Shown: positions 16,324 to 25,810 of the stretch, in pieces
Layout: the number at the start of each line of letters is the position of its first letter
How positions within the stretch are numbered: the stretch's first letter is position 1
Source of the DNA: Pseudomonadota bacterium
Lineage (GTDB): Bacteria; Pseudomonadota; Gammaproteobacteria; Burkholderiales; Burkholderiaceae_B
NCBI GenBank assembly: GCA_023423975.1
Contig: JAFAEO010000046.1
Coordinates: 1-43,753 of the forward strand
Direction of reading: 5' to 3'
Length of the DNA: 43,753 bases
Made by a program: the position numbers and the translations under genes
Notes under the pieces: generated by a model
Databases searched by the model: none
The model's input: only the letters and a program-made list of their open reading frames with translations
Told to the model about the DNA's origin: nothing

Positions 16324-16373
16324 TATAGCTCATTTGCTCTTGCCCGACACACATGTGAACGGATTTTTCAATC

Positions 16374-17417
16374 ATGAATAAGAAAATTGCAGTTGTAGTA
16401 GTTCTAGGCATCATCGCCATTGCGGCAAGTACTTGGTGGTTTTTTGGACGCCCTGCCCCGACCGCCGACCATCTGACGCTTTATGGCAATGTCGATATCC
16501 GGCAGATTTCACTGGCGTTTGAAAACAGCGACCGGGTACGTGAAATGCGAGTGGAAGAAGGCGACAGCGTGAAGGCTGGCCAGGTGCTGGCTACGCTGGA
16601 TACCCGCAGCCTGACGCTGCAGGCCGATCAGGCAAAGGCTCAAGTGGGCGCACAGGAACAGGCTTTATTACGCTTGAAAAACGGCACCCGCCCCGAGGAA
16701 GTAGAGCAATTACAGGCCCAGGTTCGGGCGGCGCAGGCCGAAGCCCGCCAGGCGCAGATCCGCCACAAGCGCTTAAAAGACATAGCGACACGCTCCGGTG
16801 GTCAGGCGATCAGCAAACAGGAAGTGGACGATACACTGGCCTCGGCACAGGTGGCCGAAGCTCAGCTGGAGAACCAGCGCAAGGCCCTCAAACTGGCCCA
16901 GATCGGGCCACGCGACGAGGATATTGCCCAGGCACAGGCCGAATTGGCGGCAGCAAAAGCGAATCTGGCGCTGCTGGAACATCAATTGACCCTGGCTGTC
17001 CTTAAGTCCCCCACCGATGCGGTAGTCCGCGCACGATTGCTGGAACCCGGAGATATGGCATCCCCGGTCAAACCGGCCTATACCCTGGCCCTGACCTCGC
17101 CCAAATGGGTCCGGGCCTATGTGAATGAAGTCCAGCTCGGGCACGTCAGGCCGGATATGTCGGCCACAATCAAGACCGATAGCCATCCGGATGAAACCAT
17201 CTCCGGGCGTGTCGGCTATATTTCACCTGTGGCAGAATTTACGCCCAAGAATGTACAGACCGAAGAGCTGCGCACCAGTCTGGTCTACGAAGTGCGTATC
17301 CTGGTTGACGATTCGCAAAACCGGCTACGTCTTGGCATGCCGGCAACTGTCAATATTGCACTTGACAAGGCGGCCCCTGATACCGATAGCCGGCTGTCGT
17401 CCGGAGCAAACAAATGA
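16374..17417 (+). CDS. ybhG: HlyD-family membrane fusion protein (YbhG-like)
   Basis: This is a 347-residue periplasmic adaptor. A single N-terminal membrane anchor (about residues 5-25) is followed by a biotinyl-lipoyl-like half (VREMRVEEGDSVKAGQVLATLDTR). A long Ala/Gln-rich alpha-helical hairpin (about 85-205) and the second lipoyl half with VRARLLEPGDMASPV come next, then a beta-barrel domain. It would link the inner-membrane ABC exporter to an outer-membrane channel; no channel gene is in the window. Its stop overlaps the ATPase start by four bases (ATGA at 17414), marking translational coupling. The order MFP-ATPase-permease-permease and the divergent TetR match ybhGFSR. Confidence 0.92.
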   Translation: MNKKIAVVVVLGIIAIAASTWWFFGRPAPTADHLTLYGNVDIRQISLAFENSDRVREMRVEEGDSVKAGQVLATLDTRSLTLQADQAKAQVGAQEQALLRLKNGTRPEEVEQLQAQVRAAQAEARQAQIRHKRLKDIATRSGGQAISKQEVDDTLASAQVAEAQLENQRKALKLAQIGPRDEDIAQAQAELAAAKANLALLEHQLTLAVLKSPTDAVVRARLLEPGDMASPVKPAYTLALTSPKWVRAYVNEVQLGHVRPDMSATIKTDSHPDETISGRVGYISPVAEFTPKNVQTEELRTSLVYEVRILVDDSQNRLRLGMPATVNIALDKAAPDTDSRLSSGANK

Positions 17418-19414
17418 CCAGCCGTAATCGTGCAGCTGACAGCAGCGCTGTCGCAGCAACGGATCGTCGCCTTGCCGATAAAACAAATGATGTGGCAACA
17501 AGTACCAATGTGGCCGTTAGCGCCAGCGGCATCAGCAAGCGTTTCAAGGTGAAGGAAACCGGCTCAATGGTGCAGGCATTGGACAACCTAGACGTGCAGG
17601 TGGCTGCGGGCCAATTGACGGCAATTGTCGGCCCCGATGGGGCCGGTAAAACAACGTTTCTCAGACTTGTATCCGGACTGATGCGCCCTGATACAGGAAC
17701 AGTGCAGGTGCTGGGCATTGACGTCATTCGCCATCCGCAGGCAGTACAAGACCGCATCAGCTATATGCCGCAGAAATTCGGGTTGTATGAAGACCTGAGT
17801 GTGCAGGAAAACCTCGATCTGTATGCCGATTTGCATGGCGTTGCACAGGACGTGCGCAGGGAGCGCTTTGCCAACCTGCTGGAAATGACAGACCTGAAGC
17901 GATTTACCGCACGCCTGGCTGGCAAACTGTCAGGCGGTATGAAACAAAAACTGGGCCTGGCCTGTACGCTCGTTCGCTCGCCCCAGTTGTTGTTATTGGA
18001 TGAGCCCACCGTCGGTGTGGACCCTCTGTCGCGGCGCGAATTATGGGAGATCGTGCAGCAGTTGCGCGAGCAGGAGCAACTGTCTGTACTGCTAACCACC
18101 GCGTATCTGGACGAAGCGGAACGCTGCGCCAGTGTTTATGTGCTGCATGAAGGCAGGCTGCTTTCCAGCGGGCCACCGGAGGTGACCAGTGAACATGCTC
18201 GAGGTCTGTGCTATCTGATTACGCCGACCGGCAATGAACACCCCCGCGACTTACAGGCACAGTTGTTGGATAACACCGCCGCAGTTATTGATGCCGTGCC
18301 GGAAGCGGGAGACGTCCGTGTCATTCGGCGCCCAGAATCAGACCCATCACAACTGCAATTGAGCGGGCGAGCACTGGAACCGGCACAGGCGCGCCTTGAA
18401 GATGGGTTCATGGTGTTGCTGCGCAGCGGCAGCAGTGGCAGCGCTAATAGCAGTGGCGATAGCGGCATCGATATAGGCGCGACCACCGGCCAAGATTTCA
18501 GCAACCCGCACAATGCTGCCGGGGACCTTGCAAACAACGGGAGAGCGGAACATGCGCCGCCGGCAAATCGCCAGATCCGCACGCACGTCACAGATCAACC
18601 ACGCTTGCAGGGAGCCTTGTATACGCCGTCAGGAAACGGCAATAACGGTATTGTGATTGATGTCCGTGATCTGGTCAGAAAGTTCGGCGAATTTACAGCG
18701 GTGGACAGCACGACCTTCAACGTCAAGCGCGGCGAGATTTTTGGTTTGCTTGGTCCCAACGGCGCCGGCAAAACCACAACCTTTCGCATGCTTTGCGGGC
18801 TGCTGCCAGCCACCAGTGGTCATGCCGAAGTGGCCGGCATGGATATGCGCAAGGCGCGCGCCGAGGCCCGTCGGCGTATTGGCTATGTTTCGCAGAAGTT
18901 CGCCCTGTATGGCAACCTGTCAGTGATGGAAAATCTGCGTTTTTTTGGTCGCGCCTATGGGCTCATGGGTAAGCAGCTGAGCCAGCGCATTGCCGCCGTC
19001 ACCGCGCAGTTCGAGCTGCAACGTTACGAGAAGCTGCCTGCAGGCCAGTTGCCGGGTGGCGTCAAACAGCGCCTGGCCATGGCCGTCGGGCTGCTGCATG
19101 AGCCCGATGTGCTGTTTCTGGACGAACCTACCAGTGGGACTGATCCCCTGGCTCGTCGCGGCTTCTGGCAGCGCATCACCCGGCTTGCCGGTGGCGGCAC
19201 CACGATTGTGATTACAACGCATTTTATGGAAGAAGCCGAATATTGCGATCGTATTGTCATTCAGGACGCCGGCAAGCTCGTGGCCTATGGCACACCGGAT
19301 GAAGTGCGTACGCAGGCCGGCGGGACCGACAGGATGACCATGGAAGCGGCCTTCATCCGTATTGTGGAGCAGGGACGCAGCGAGCGCAAAAACAGTCAGA
19401 AGGTGGCAGCATGA
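17414..19414 (+). CDS. ybhF: Fused double ATP-binding subunit of ABC exporter (YbhF-like)
   Basis: Two ABC ATPase domains are joined in one 666-residue chain. Domain 1 has Walker A GPDGAGKT (73-80), signature LSGGM (172-176) and Walker B LLLLDE (192-197). Domain 2 has Walker A GPNGAGKT (447-454), a deviant signature LPGGV (546-550) and Walker B VLFLDE (566-571). Between them is a long low-complexity linker, rich in Ser/Gly and Asn (about 337-412). Together with an extended N-terminus it makes the protein longer than E. coli YbhF, which is a little under 600 residues. The Ser-to-Pro change in the second signature suggests unequal ATPase sites. The gene is coupled to both neighbours by ATGA overlaps. 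Confidence 0.94.
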   Translation: MTSRNRAADSSAVAATDRRLADKTNDVATSTNVAVSASGISKRFKVKETGSMVQALDNLDVQVAAGQLTAIVGPDGAGKTTFLRLVSGLMRPDTGTVQVLGIDVIRHPQAVQDRISYMPQKFGLYEDLSVQENLDLYADLHGVAQDVRRERFANLLEMTDLKRFTARLAGKLSGGMKQKLGLACTLVRSPQLLLLDEPTVGVDPLSRRELWEIVQQLREQEQLSVLLTTAYLDEAERCASVYVLHEGRLLSSGPPEVTSEHARGLCYLITPTGNEHPRDLQAQLLDNTAAVIDAVPEAGDVRVIRRPESDPSQLQLSGRALEPAQARLEDGFMVLLRSGSSGSANSSGDSGIDIGATTGQDFSNPHNAAGDLANNGRAEHAPPANRQIRTHVTDQPRLQGALYTPSGNGNNGIVIDVRDLVRKFGEFTAVDSTTFNVKRGEIFGLLGPNGAGKTTTFRMLCGLLPATSGHAEVAGMDMRKARAEARRRIGYVSQKFALYGNLSVMENLRFFGRAYGLMGKQLSQRIAAVTAQFELQRYEKLPAGQLPGGVKQRLAMAVGLLHEPDVLFLDEPTSGTDPLARRGFWQRITRLAGGGTTIVITTHFMEEAEYCDRIVIQDAGKLVAYGTPDEVRTQAGGTDRMTMEAAFIRIVEQGRSERKNSQKVAA

Positions 19415-20577
19415 ACAGCGAGCCGCAATCTGCGCCAGCAGCACATCCTGAACGCAGCGGCGGCTTCTGGCTGCGTCTGATATCGCTCACGCGCAAGGAA
19501 TTTCGCCAGCTGTGGCGCGACGCCAGTAATCTGATGATTGGTATCGGCTTGCCAATAGCGCTGATTCTCATTTTCGGCTATGCGCTTACCTTTGATGTAC
19601 GCGATGCGCGCGTGGCGGTCGTGCTGGAAGACTCCTCGCCCGTAGCGCAAAGCCTGGTTTCCAGCCTGGAGCTGTCCGACTATTTTGTACCAGTCAAAGT
19701 GACATCCATGCATGAGGCCACCGAGATGATGAAGGCGCATGAATCGGACGCCATTCTCAGAATCCCGTCCGATTTCGCACAACGTCTGTCTGTAGGCGAT
19801 GCCCAGGTACAGACGCTGCTGCTCGGGTCGGACCCAACACGCGCCAGCGCCATCAGAAGCTATCTGGAGGGTGCGGTAGCCATATGGGGACAAAAGCAGG
19901 ACTCGCGCAGCCACAGTCCTGCTGCGCAGGGCTCGGTGGTCATCGTTGATCGCATGTGGTTCAACGCTGCCAACAACAGCACCTGGTATCTGGTGCCCGG
20001 GCTTATTGCACTTATCATGACGCTGGTCGGCACCTTTCTGACCGCGCTGGTCATGGCACGCGAATGGGAACGCGGTACCATCGAGGCCTTGTTTGTCACA
20101 CCTGTGCGTCCTGTCGAAATTCTGATCGCAAAAATCATCCCCTATTTCTTTATCGGCTTGCTGGGGCTTGTCATGTGCGTGGTTACCGCCCGCGTGTTGT
20201 TCGACGTGCCCATTTACGGGTCAATGTGGGTCCTGGTGCTGGCATCCATGCTGTACATGTTTGTCTCCCTGGGCATCGGTCTGCTGATCTCTGCCATGAC
20301 CAAAAACCAGTTTCTGGCCAGCCAGGTAGCACTGCTGGCAAGCTTTCTGCCGGCCATGATGCTGACCGGATTTATCTTCGATCTGCGCAATGTGCCCACA
20401 GCAGTGTACGTCATCGGTCAGTTGGTGCCGGCAACCTATTTTCTTGAACTGGTCAAGTCGCTTTTCCTTGCCGGCAACTACTGGCCCATGATCATCAAAA
20501 ACTGCAGTGTGCTGGCTGTGTACGCCGTCGTCCTGCTGGGGCTGGCGCGTTTTGTCACTCGCAAGAAACTGGATTGA
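19411..20577 (+). CDS. ybhS: ABC-2 type exporter permease (YbhS-like)
   Basis: This is a 388-residue permease of the ABC-2 family. One N-terminal membrane helix (about 42-58, within NLMIGIGLPIALILIFGYAL) is followed by a large extracytoplasmic loop (about 60-185) and a bundle of five C-terminal helices. Its conserved cytoplasmic segment reads REWERGTIEALFVTPVRP. Such permeases work in pairs and the next gene is the partner. The start overlaps the ATPase stop (ATGA). In E. coli the homologous transporter has been linked to export of some antibiotics and cations; the substrate here is not predictable. Confidence 0.93.
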   Translation: MNSEPQSAPAAHPERSGGFWLRLISLTRKEFRQLWRDASNLMIGIGLPIALILIFGYALTFDVRDARVAVVLEDSSPVAQSLVSSLELSDYFVPVKVTSMHEATEMMKAHESDAILRIPSDFAQRLSVGDAQVQTLLLGSDPTRASAIRSYLEGAVAIWGQKQDSRSHSPAAQGSVVIVDRMWFNAANNSTWYLVPGLIALIMTLVGTFLTALVMAREWERGTIEALFVTPVRPVEILIAKIIPYFFIGLLGLVMCVVTARVLFDVPIYGSMWVLVLASMLYMFVSLGIGLLISAMTKNQFLASQVALLASFLPAMMLTGFIFDLRNVPTAVYVIGQLVPATYFLELVKSLFLAGNYWPMIIKNCSVLAVYAVVLLGLARFVTRKKLD

Positions 20578-20582
20578 ACCCT

Positions 20583-21701
20583 ATGCTGGCCTTTTTCAAC
20601 TACCTGCTGCGCCTGGCCAATCTGTGCCAGAAGGAATTCATTGCAGTGCTCAAGGATCCGGCCAATCGGGTCATTCTGATCGTGCCGCCGATCCTGCAAA
20701 GCCTGTTGTTTGGCTATGCCGCCAATTTCGATCTGACCAACGTCCCCTACGCCGTACTGGATGAAAGTCGTGGCGGCGCATCCACGGAACTTATCGCTCG
20801 CTTTGACGGCACCGGGGTTTTTCATCGGGTCGCAACGTTAGATTCTGCCAGTCAGATTTCAGATGTGATTGACACCGGATCGGCTCTGTTGGTGGTGCAT
20901 TTCAGTCCCGATTTCGAACGCCTGCTGTCTGCTGGCCATACCACACCGTTGCAAGTCATTCTGGATGGCCGAAACTCAACAACGGCGGGCTCTGCAGCCG
21001 GTCAGCTGCAGGCGATTATATCGGCCTATAACCAGCGCGATGGCCATGACGAGGCCAAACCGGCAGTAACCGTCATGTCGCGCGCCTGGTATAACCCCAA
21101 TCTGGAATCACGCTGGAATATTGTGCCGGCGCTGATCGCCTCGCTCAGCATGATACAAACCATTATGCTGGCCGCACTTTCAGTGGCGCGCGAACGCGAA
21201 CAGGGCACCTTCGACCAATTACTGGTCACACCGTATACGCCGCTGCAGATCATGATCGGCAAGGCCCTTCCGTCCATAGCCATCGGTCTCTCGCAAGCGA
21301 TGCTGGTGCTGGCGATCTCGCTTTACTGGTTTGATATTCCGATGACCGGCAGCTTCTGGGCATTGTTGCTGGCCATGCTGATGTTCATGATCACCATCGT
21401 CGGGATCGGCTTGTCGATCTCGGCCCTGTCCGCAAATATGCAGCAGGCCATGCTCTACACGTTTGTGCTGATTATGCCGCTCACACTGCTGTCGGGCCTG
21501 GCAACACCAGTGAGCAACATGCCCCAGTTCATGCAAATAGTCACCTACGCCAACCCGCTGCGCTTTGCCATAGACCTGGTGCGAAGAATCTATCTGGAAG
21601 GCGCGCCGCTCACGCTGCTATGGCATGACTTTATTCCCTTTATTGGAATCACACTTGTAACCATGCCGCTTGCCGCCTGGTTATTTCGCAACAAGTTGTA
21701 G
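20583..21701 (+). CDS. ybhR: ABC-2 type exporter permease (YbhR-like)
   Basis: This is the second ABC-2 permease, 372 residues from ATG 20583. It has the same topology as its neighbour: an early helix around ILIVPPILQSLLFGYA, a large loop, then a helix bundle with AREREQGTFDQLLVTPYTPLQ and a terminal LAAWLFRNKL. A TTG at 20574 overlapping the preceding stop is an alternative start three codons earlier. This is the last gene of the export operon. I see no strong terminator behind it; the next 258 nt to the convergent AhpD-like gene contain nothing recognisable. Confidence 0.92.
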   Translation: MLAFFNYLLRLANLCQKEFIAVLKDPANRVILIVPPILQSLLFGYAANFDLTNVPYAVLDESRGGASTELIARFDGTGVFHRVATLDSASQISDVIDTGSALLVVHFSPDFERLLSAGHTTPLQVILDGRNSTTAGSAAGQLQAIISAYNQRDGHDEAKPAVTVMSRAWYNPNLESRWNIVPALIASLSMIQTIMLAALSVAREREQGTFDQLLVTPYTPLQIMIGKALPSIAIGLSQAMLVLAISLYWFDIPMTGSFWALLLAMLMFMITIVGIGLSISALSANMQQAMLYTFVLIMPLTLLSGLATPVSNMPQFMQIVTYANPLRFAIDLVRRIYLEGAPLTLLWHDFIPFIGITLVTMPLAAWLFRNKL

Positions 21702-21959
21702 GGTGACAGCCTATGCGAACCAACGCTCAACAACAGCCGGGGTATCGGCTCGTAGCGCGCTCTAGCCCGTGCCGCTGATCAGCTGAAAAGCCGCAGCGAA
21801 AGCGGGGCATACTCTTCTGTCCGCTACCACTTTTCTGCCGAATGCTGCATGCCAATCATTTGCCGCGCTGCCTGGAAACAATAATGGCGTGGCCTGCAAA
21901 CGCGGGTCCACGCTAACACCATCCTGCTACTCGTTAATATCAATGTAGCCGGTTCGGGA

Positions 21960-22442
21960 TCAGGCCGCTGCCACAGCAGCCGGTACAGTCGCGGACGCGT
22001 CCACCGAATGTACGGTTCTGGCGGTCAGCACCAGGCGGTTCCAGCCATTGATAGCGACCGTCGCCAGGGTATAGCCGGCAATTTGTGCTTCGGTAAAAAA
22101 TTGCCGCATGGCGTTGTAATCTTCGTCCGGGGCGCCGGTTTGTGAAACTAGTGTTATCGCTTCGGCCCAGGCAATCACTGCGCGTTCCCTGGCGCTGAAC
22201 ACCTGCGCTTCACGCCAGACGCAAAGCAGGTCCAGTTGTTGTGCGTTCAGGCCATCGGCGCGCGCCTCCTGCAAATGCATATTGACGCAGAATGTGCAGC
22301 CATTGATCTGGGAAGCACGAATCTTGATCAAATGAATAAGAGACTTTTCCAAATCGGGATTCTGCATGACAGCGCCCTCCAGGGCGCACATGGCTTTATA
22401 GACAGCAGGGGCAGTTTTGGGAAAATCGTAACGGGCTTGCAT
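21960..22442 (-). CDS. Carboxymuconolactone decarboxylase/AhpD-like family protein
   Basis: This 160-residue alkylhydroperoxidase-D-like protein starts at ATG 22442, with CGGAGT upstream; the upstream open frame is unrelated sequence. The active signature GCTFCVNMHLQEAR contains the CxxC pair and the downstream His of the AhpD core (around residues 49-60). YNAMRQFFTEAQIAGYTLA follows as the second family helix. Such proteins act as peroxide or disulfide reductants, or as decarboxylases; members of this length with CxxCxxxH usually belong to the peroxidase side. The C-terminal Ala/Val-rich tail is poorly conserved. It stands alone, downstream of the MocR-type regulator on the same strand. Confidence 0.9.
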   Translation of the reverse strand: MQARYDFPKTAPAVYKAMCALEGAVMQNPDLEKSLIHLIKIRASQINGCTFCVNMHLQEARADGLNAQQLDLLCVWREAQVFSARERAVIAWAEAITLVSQTGAPDEDYNAMRQFFTEAQIAGYTLATVAINGWNRLVLTARTVHSVDASATVPAAVAAA

Positions 22443-22865
22443 AATGAACTCCGAAAATGTCTGTGACAGTTGAGATACACCGGATCGGCAAATGGGTACC
22501 TGCCGTCCATTAAGTCTGTACATGGCCTATCCAGCGGGTGCGGCTTGCTATCCGTTCCCTTGCTGCTTATTGCCAATTGAAAACCATGAACGCATAGTAA
22601 AGCTGCAGACGGCCAGGCAAAAGAGCCAAGAGTGATGATTAGCAATAGACCATGATTGAGCCCAGACCATGTCGCATGTGCATATGCTCAACAACCGGCG
22701 TTTATATTTCATATCGTCCGCATGCCCCGCCCTGTCTTCTGCCGGGAGGTCAACAAGGTATGCGTGTCTTTGCATGCATAAAAATGAATAATGGTCACCG
22801 CGGAAGCACCATTTCGGGTCCCTCGAGCAGGTTTGTCCTGCACCGCCAATAGCTTACTCACCTGC
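22443..22865. other. Intergenic region without recognisable gene
   Basis: This 423-nt stretch lies between the AhpD-like gene and the end of the MocR-type gene, both on the minus strand, and should carry the AhpD-like promoter. A plus-strand frame of 30 codons (ATG 22760, ending 22852) has GGGAGG about 14 nt upstream but no family features, so I do not call it as a gene. Confidence 0.4.
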
Positions 22866-24290
22866 CTACAACAACGGCAGGATGCGTTCACCCAGCTGTC
22901 TGGCGGTATCGCGGGAGGCGACATTGGTAAAACTTATCAATAGACCATGCGTAACAGGCGGCTTCAAATACCATCCGGAAAGCCCGTGAGCAAACATGCC
23001 CTGCTCGCACATTCTGTGCGCAATTGCCACGTCATCCATGCTCGCGCCCTCACGAGGGCGCAATATCAGGTGCATGCCACCAGGTTGCAGCTCCACGCGC
23101 AACCGGTCTCCCAATACGTCCATCAGACCAGCTGCTACGGCTTCACGGCGCTCTGCATATAAACGACGCATCCGCTGGATATGACGGCTGAAATGGCCTT
23201 CTTTCATAAAGGCAGTAACAATCGCCTGCACTAAGGCCGGTGCGCCACTGCCGTGTATCTGCACCGCATGATCGAACCGCGTCACCAGCCCTTGTGGAAC
23301 AACACAGTAAGCCAGACGAAGGCCAGGAAACATAACCTTGCTGAACGTACCGGAATAAATCACCCTGCCCTCGCCGTCCAGGCTTTTGAGCGCGGGCAAT
23401 GGGCGACCCAGATAACGGTATTCACCGTCATAATCATCTTCAATAATCCACGCGTCACGTTGCGCCGCCCAGTCCAGCAACGCCAGGCGCCGCGCCAGCG
23501 ACAGTGACACACTCAAGGGACTCTGATGTGCGGGTGTGACGATAGCCAGACGGGCATCTGCTGCAAGCTGTTTACCCTGCTCAACACAGATACCCTCGTT
23601 ATCAACAGATACCGGAACCAGCGACATTCCCACACTTTTGAGCATATCTTTGGTCGGGCCGTAGCCAGGATCCTCCACCCACGCCTTGTCACCAGCCGCC
23701 AGCAACGTGCGCGACACCAGTTCAATGGTGTCTCGATAACCTGATGTAATAAATACTTGTTGCGGAACACAATTAATGCCACGCGACACGCGCAGATAAC
23801 CGGCAATGGCCTCGCGCAATATTGTGACACCGGCAAAAGGTGGATAAACCATATCCTGGATCTGGGTGCTGCGTGCGCAGCGGGCGGCCAGACGCGCCCA
23901 GATTTTGCGTGGAAATACATCCAGCGCGGGCAGACCCATCTGGAACGGTGCCACCGGCAGATGCTGTGGCAAGGCAGGTAGTGACGCAGAAACTGGCTTG
24001 GCTGATAACGGCGTTCCGGCCAGATGTTCGAGTCCGGGCATGACCACGGTTCCCGCCTGCCCTCGCGCCTGTACATAGCCTTCAGAGGCCAGCAGACTGT
24101 AGGCAGACTCAATCGTGCCACGTGCCAGACCCAGTTCCTTAGCCAGCGCACGCGCTGCAGGAATCCGCTGGCCCGGCGAGATCAACCCATCGGTAATGGC
24201 ATTGCGCAGGCGCAGATAAATCTGCTGATACAAAGGCATGCTGGCCTGGGGATCCAGAGACGATAAACCATAGCGCTGTGTCTGATTCAT
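22866..24290 (-). CDS. MocR/PdxR-family regulator (GntR HTH fused to aminotransferase-like domain)
   Basis: This 474-residue two-domain regulator has an N-terminal GntR winged helix (about residues 17-85), seen in MPLYQQIYLRLRNAITDG, RIPAARALAKELGLARGTIESAY and EGYVQARG. A fold-type-I aminotransferase-like domain (about 115-470) follows. The PLP lysine is expected in IYSGTFSKVMFPGLRLAY. EDDYDGEYRY and the second-half motif GGMHLILRP also fit MocR proteins. PdxR-type members control pyridoxal phosphate synthesis, but no pdxST is nearby. The divergent GNAT gene starts 99 nt away and is the most likely local target. Confidence 0.93.
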   Translation of the reverse strand: MNQTQRYGLSSLDPQASMPLYQQIYLRLRNAITDGLISPGQRIPAARALAKELGLARGTIESAYSLLASEGYVQARGQAGTVVMPGLEHLAGTPLSAKPVSASLPALPQHLPVAPFQMGLPALDVFPRKIWARLAARCARSTQIQDMVYPPFAGVTILREAIAGYLRVSRGINCVPQQVFITSGYRDTIELVSRTLLAAGDKAWVEDPGYGPTKDMLKSVGMSLVPVSVDNEGICVEQGKQLAADARLAIVTPAHQSPLSVSLSLARRLALLDWAAQRDAWIIEDDYDGEYRYLGRPLPALKSLDGEGRVIYSGTFSKVMFPGLRLAYCVVPQGLVTRFDHAVQIHGSGAPALVQAIVTAFMKEGHFSRHIQRMRRLYAERREAVAAGLMDVLGDRLRVELQPGGMHLILRPREGASMDDVAIAHRMCEQGMFAHGLSGWYLKPPVTHGLLISFTNVASRDTARQLGERILPLL

Positions 24291-24389
24291 GGACTAGTCC
24301 GTATCTTGGTTCTTGGCTCTTCAGATTATGGCATAACGGCATTACCATTTTTCCCTGAAGAGCAACCACATTTGAAAAGGAAACCGCAG

Positions 24390-24902
24390 ATGACACAAGC
24401 AGCCCCAAACGCCTGCGCTACCGGGGAGCCGGTTGACAATGAAATAACGGAAAGATCAGATACCATCATATTGGCGCATCTGGAGAATGAAACGCAGATA
24501 CGCTCCGCTTTTGCCGTCATGCAACAATTGCGCCCGCACCTGGCAAACGCGGAAGATATGCTTGAACGTGTGCAGCGTATGCAACGGAATGCTGGCTATC
24601 GTATGCTCGCCATCTGGAATAACACGGATGTGATCGCAGTCGCAGGTTATCGCCTGCAGGAAAACCTCATCTACGGACCATTTTTGTATGTTGACGATCT
24701 GGTTACACTAGATACAGCCAGAAGCCAGCGCTGTGGCGCCAGGCTGCTGCAAGCGCTGCAAACCATAGGTATAGATGCCGGATGTGCTCGTCTTGTTCTG
24801 GACACCGGCCTGGCAAACTCTCTTGCACAGCGCTTTTATTTTCGCCAAGGTCTGTTAAGCACAGGACTGCATTTTGGCATGATGCTACCAGCCTGCAACT
24901 GA
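24390..24902 (+). CDS. GNAT-family N-acetyltransferase
   Basis: This is a 170-residue GNAT acetyltransferase from ATG 24390, chosen because AAAGGA lies eight bases upstream. The family core is visible: the strand MLAIWNNTDVIAVAGYRL, the beta-bulge strand YVDDLVTLDTARSQRCGARLLQAL (acetyl-CoA pyrophosphate loop in SQRCGA), and the late ARLVLDTG with AQRFYFRQG. The acceptor substrate is unknown. It is divergent from the MocR-type regulator, an arrangement often meaning control by that regulator. Confidence 0.9.
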   Translation: MTQAAPNACATGEPVDNEITERSDTIILAHLENETQIRSAFAVMQQLRPHLANAEDMLERVQRMQRNAGYRMLAIWNNTDVIAVAGYRLQENLIYGPFLYVDDLVTLDTARSQRCGARLLQALQTIGIDAGCARLVLDTGLANSLAQRFYFRQGLLSTGLHFGMMLPACN

Positions 24903-25033
24903 TGACTTCGTGGCAATTTGCTTTTTAAATAAGCAGGCTAATACCTGACGAATCACAACTGTAATAACCAGTTTTAGTATTAATCACCATCTCTGTTGCA
25001 GCCGGACAGACAAGCATCGAATACGGAACACCA

Positions 25034-25660
25034 ATGAAATTATTGCATTTGACATTCAGCCCGCGTGGTGAAGAATCGGAAAGCACTCAGTTGGCCCAGG
25101 CCATTGTGGATCAGCTCTGCAGCCAGCACTCAATAAGCCGTATCGTCAGGCGCGACTGGCGTTTACATGCGACCTCCGCCATTGATGCCGACTATGCAAA
25201 AGCACTGGCCAATGCCGCCCGTAACAACGCTGATAAATTGTCTTATGAGGGTTCGCTGCAAGAATCAGAAAGACTGATATGCGAACTCGAAGAAGCTGAT
25301 GTGGTTGTCATTGGCACGCCAATGCACAACTTCACCGTGCCCGCCTCGCTTAAGACCTGGATAGACCTTGTAGTGCGCGTCAATCGCAGTTTCAATATCA
25401 CCCCGGCAGGTAAAGTGGGTACGCTGGACAGCAAACCCGTTTATATCGCTATTGCATCCGGCGGCTTTTTCGGCAGCGAACACAGTCGCCAGCCGGATTT
25501 TCTAACGCCCTATCTGAAGGCCATTCTGGCAACAATCGGATTGCATGATCTGCGATTTTTTTCGGCTCAGGGAATGGCGCTGGATCGAAATACGGTTGAG
25601 ACGGGGAGGTTGGCTGCGGTACATCGTGTGACAGAACATGTGTTGAAGTCTGCACTGTAG
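25034..25660 (+). CDS. FMN-dependent NADH-azoreductase/quinone reductase family (AzoR-like)
   Basis: This 208-residue flavodoxin-like oxidoreductase is of the AzoR/FMN-dependent NADH:quinone reductase family. LLHLTFSPRGEESES forms the FMN phosphate loop. TPMHNFTVPASLKTWIDLVVRVNRSF and the loop IASGGFFG are typical of the family. It would reduce quinones or azo compounds by two electrons using NADH. It is a single gene 131 nt after the acetyltransferase, and is followed by 150 nt and the convergent Kiwa genes. Nothing links it functionally to Kiwa. Confidence 0.93.
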   Translation: MKLLHLTFSPRGEESESTQLAQAIVDQLCSQHSISRIVRRDWRLHATSAIDADYAKALANAARNNADKLSYEGSLQESERLICELEEADVVVIGTPMHNFTVPASLKTWIDLVVRVNRSFNITPAGKVGTLDSKPVYIAIASGGFFGSEHSRQPDFLTPYLKAILATIGLHDLRFFSAQGMALDRNTVETGRLAAVHRVTEHVLKSAL

Positions 25661-25810
25661 CAGACCGTTATAGTGGATTTTATGATGATGGTGCGCAGTG
25701 GATTTCAGGCATTAGCGTATGCTGCATACCGTATGTATCAGAAATCGTATAAAACGCCCCGTCAATACTCTCTTCAGACGTTTCTGCAAATTGAGATTCC
25801 AACGCCACCC

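Noticed and set aside
25034..25660. AzoR-like gene as a third component of the Kiwa operon
   Set aside because: It is convergent with kwaAB, has its own leader, and belongs to a common housekeeping oxidoreductase family.
25661..25810. Second attachment-site copy matching the mnmE 3' end beside kwaB
   Set aside because: Only a short CAGAAAT-CG similarity is seen near 25739; this is within chance and cannot be called a direct repeat.
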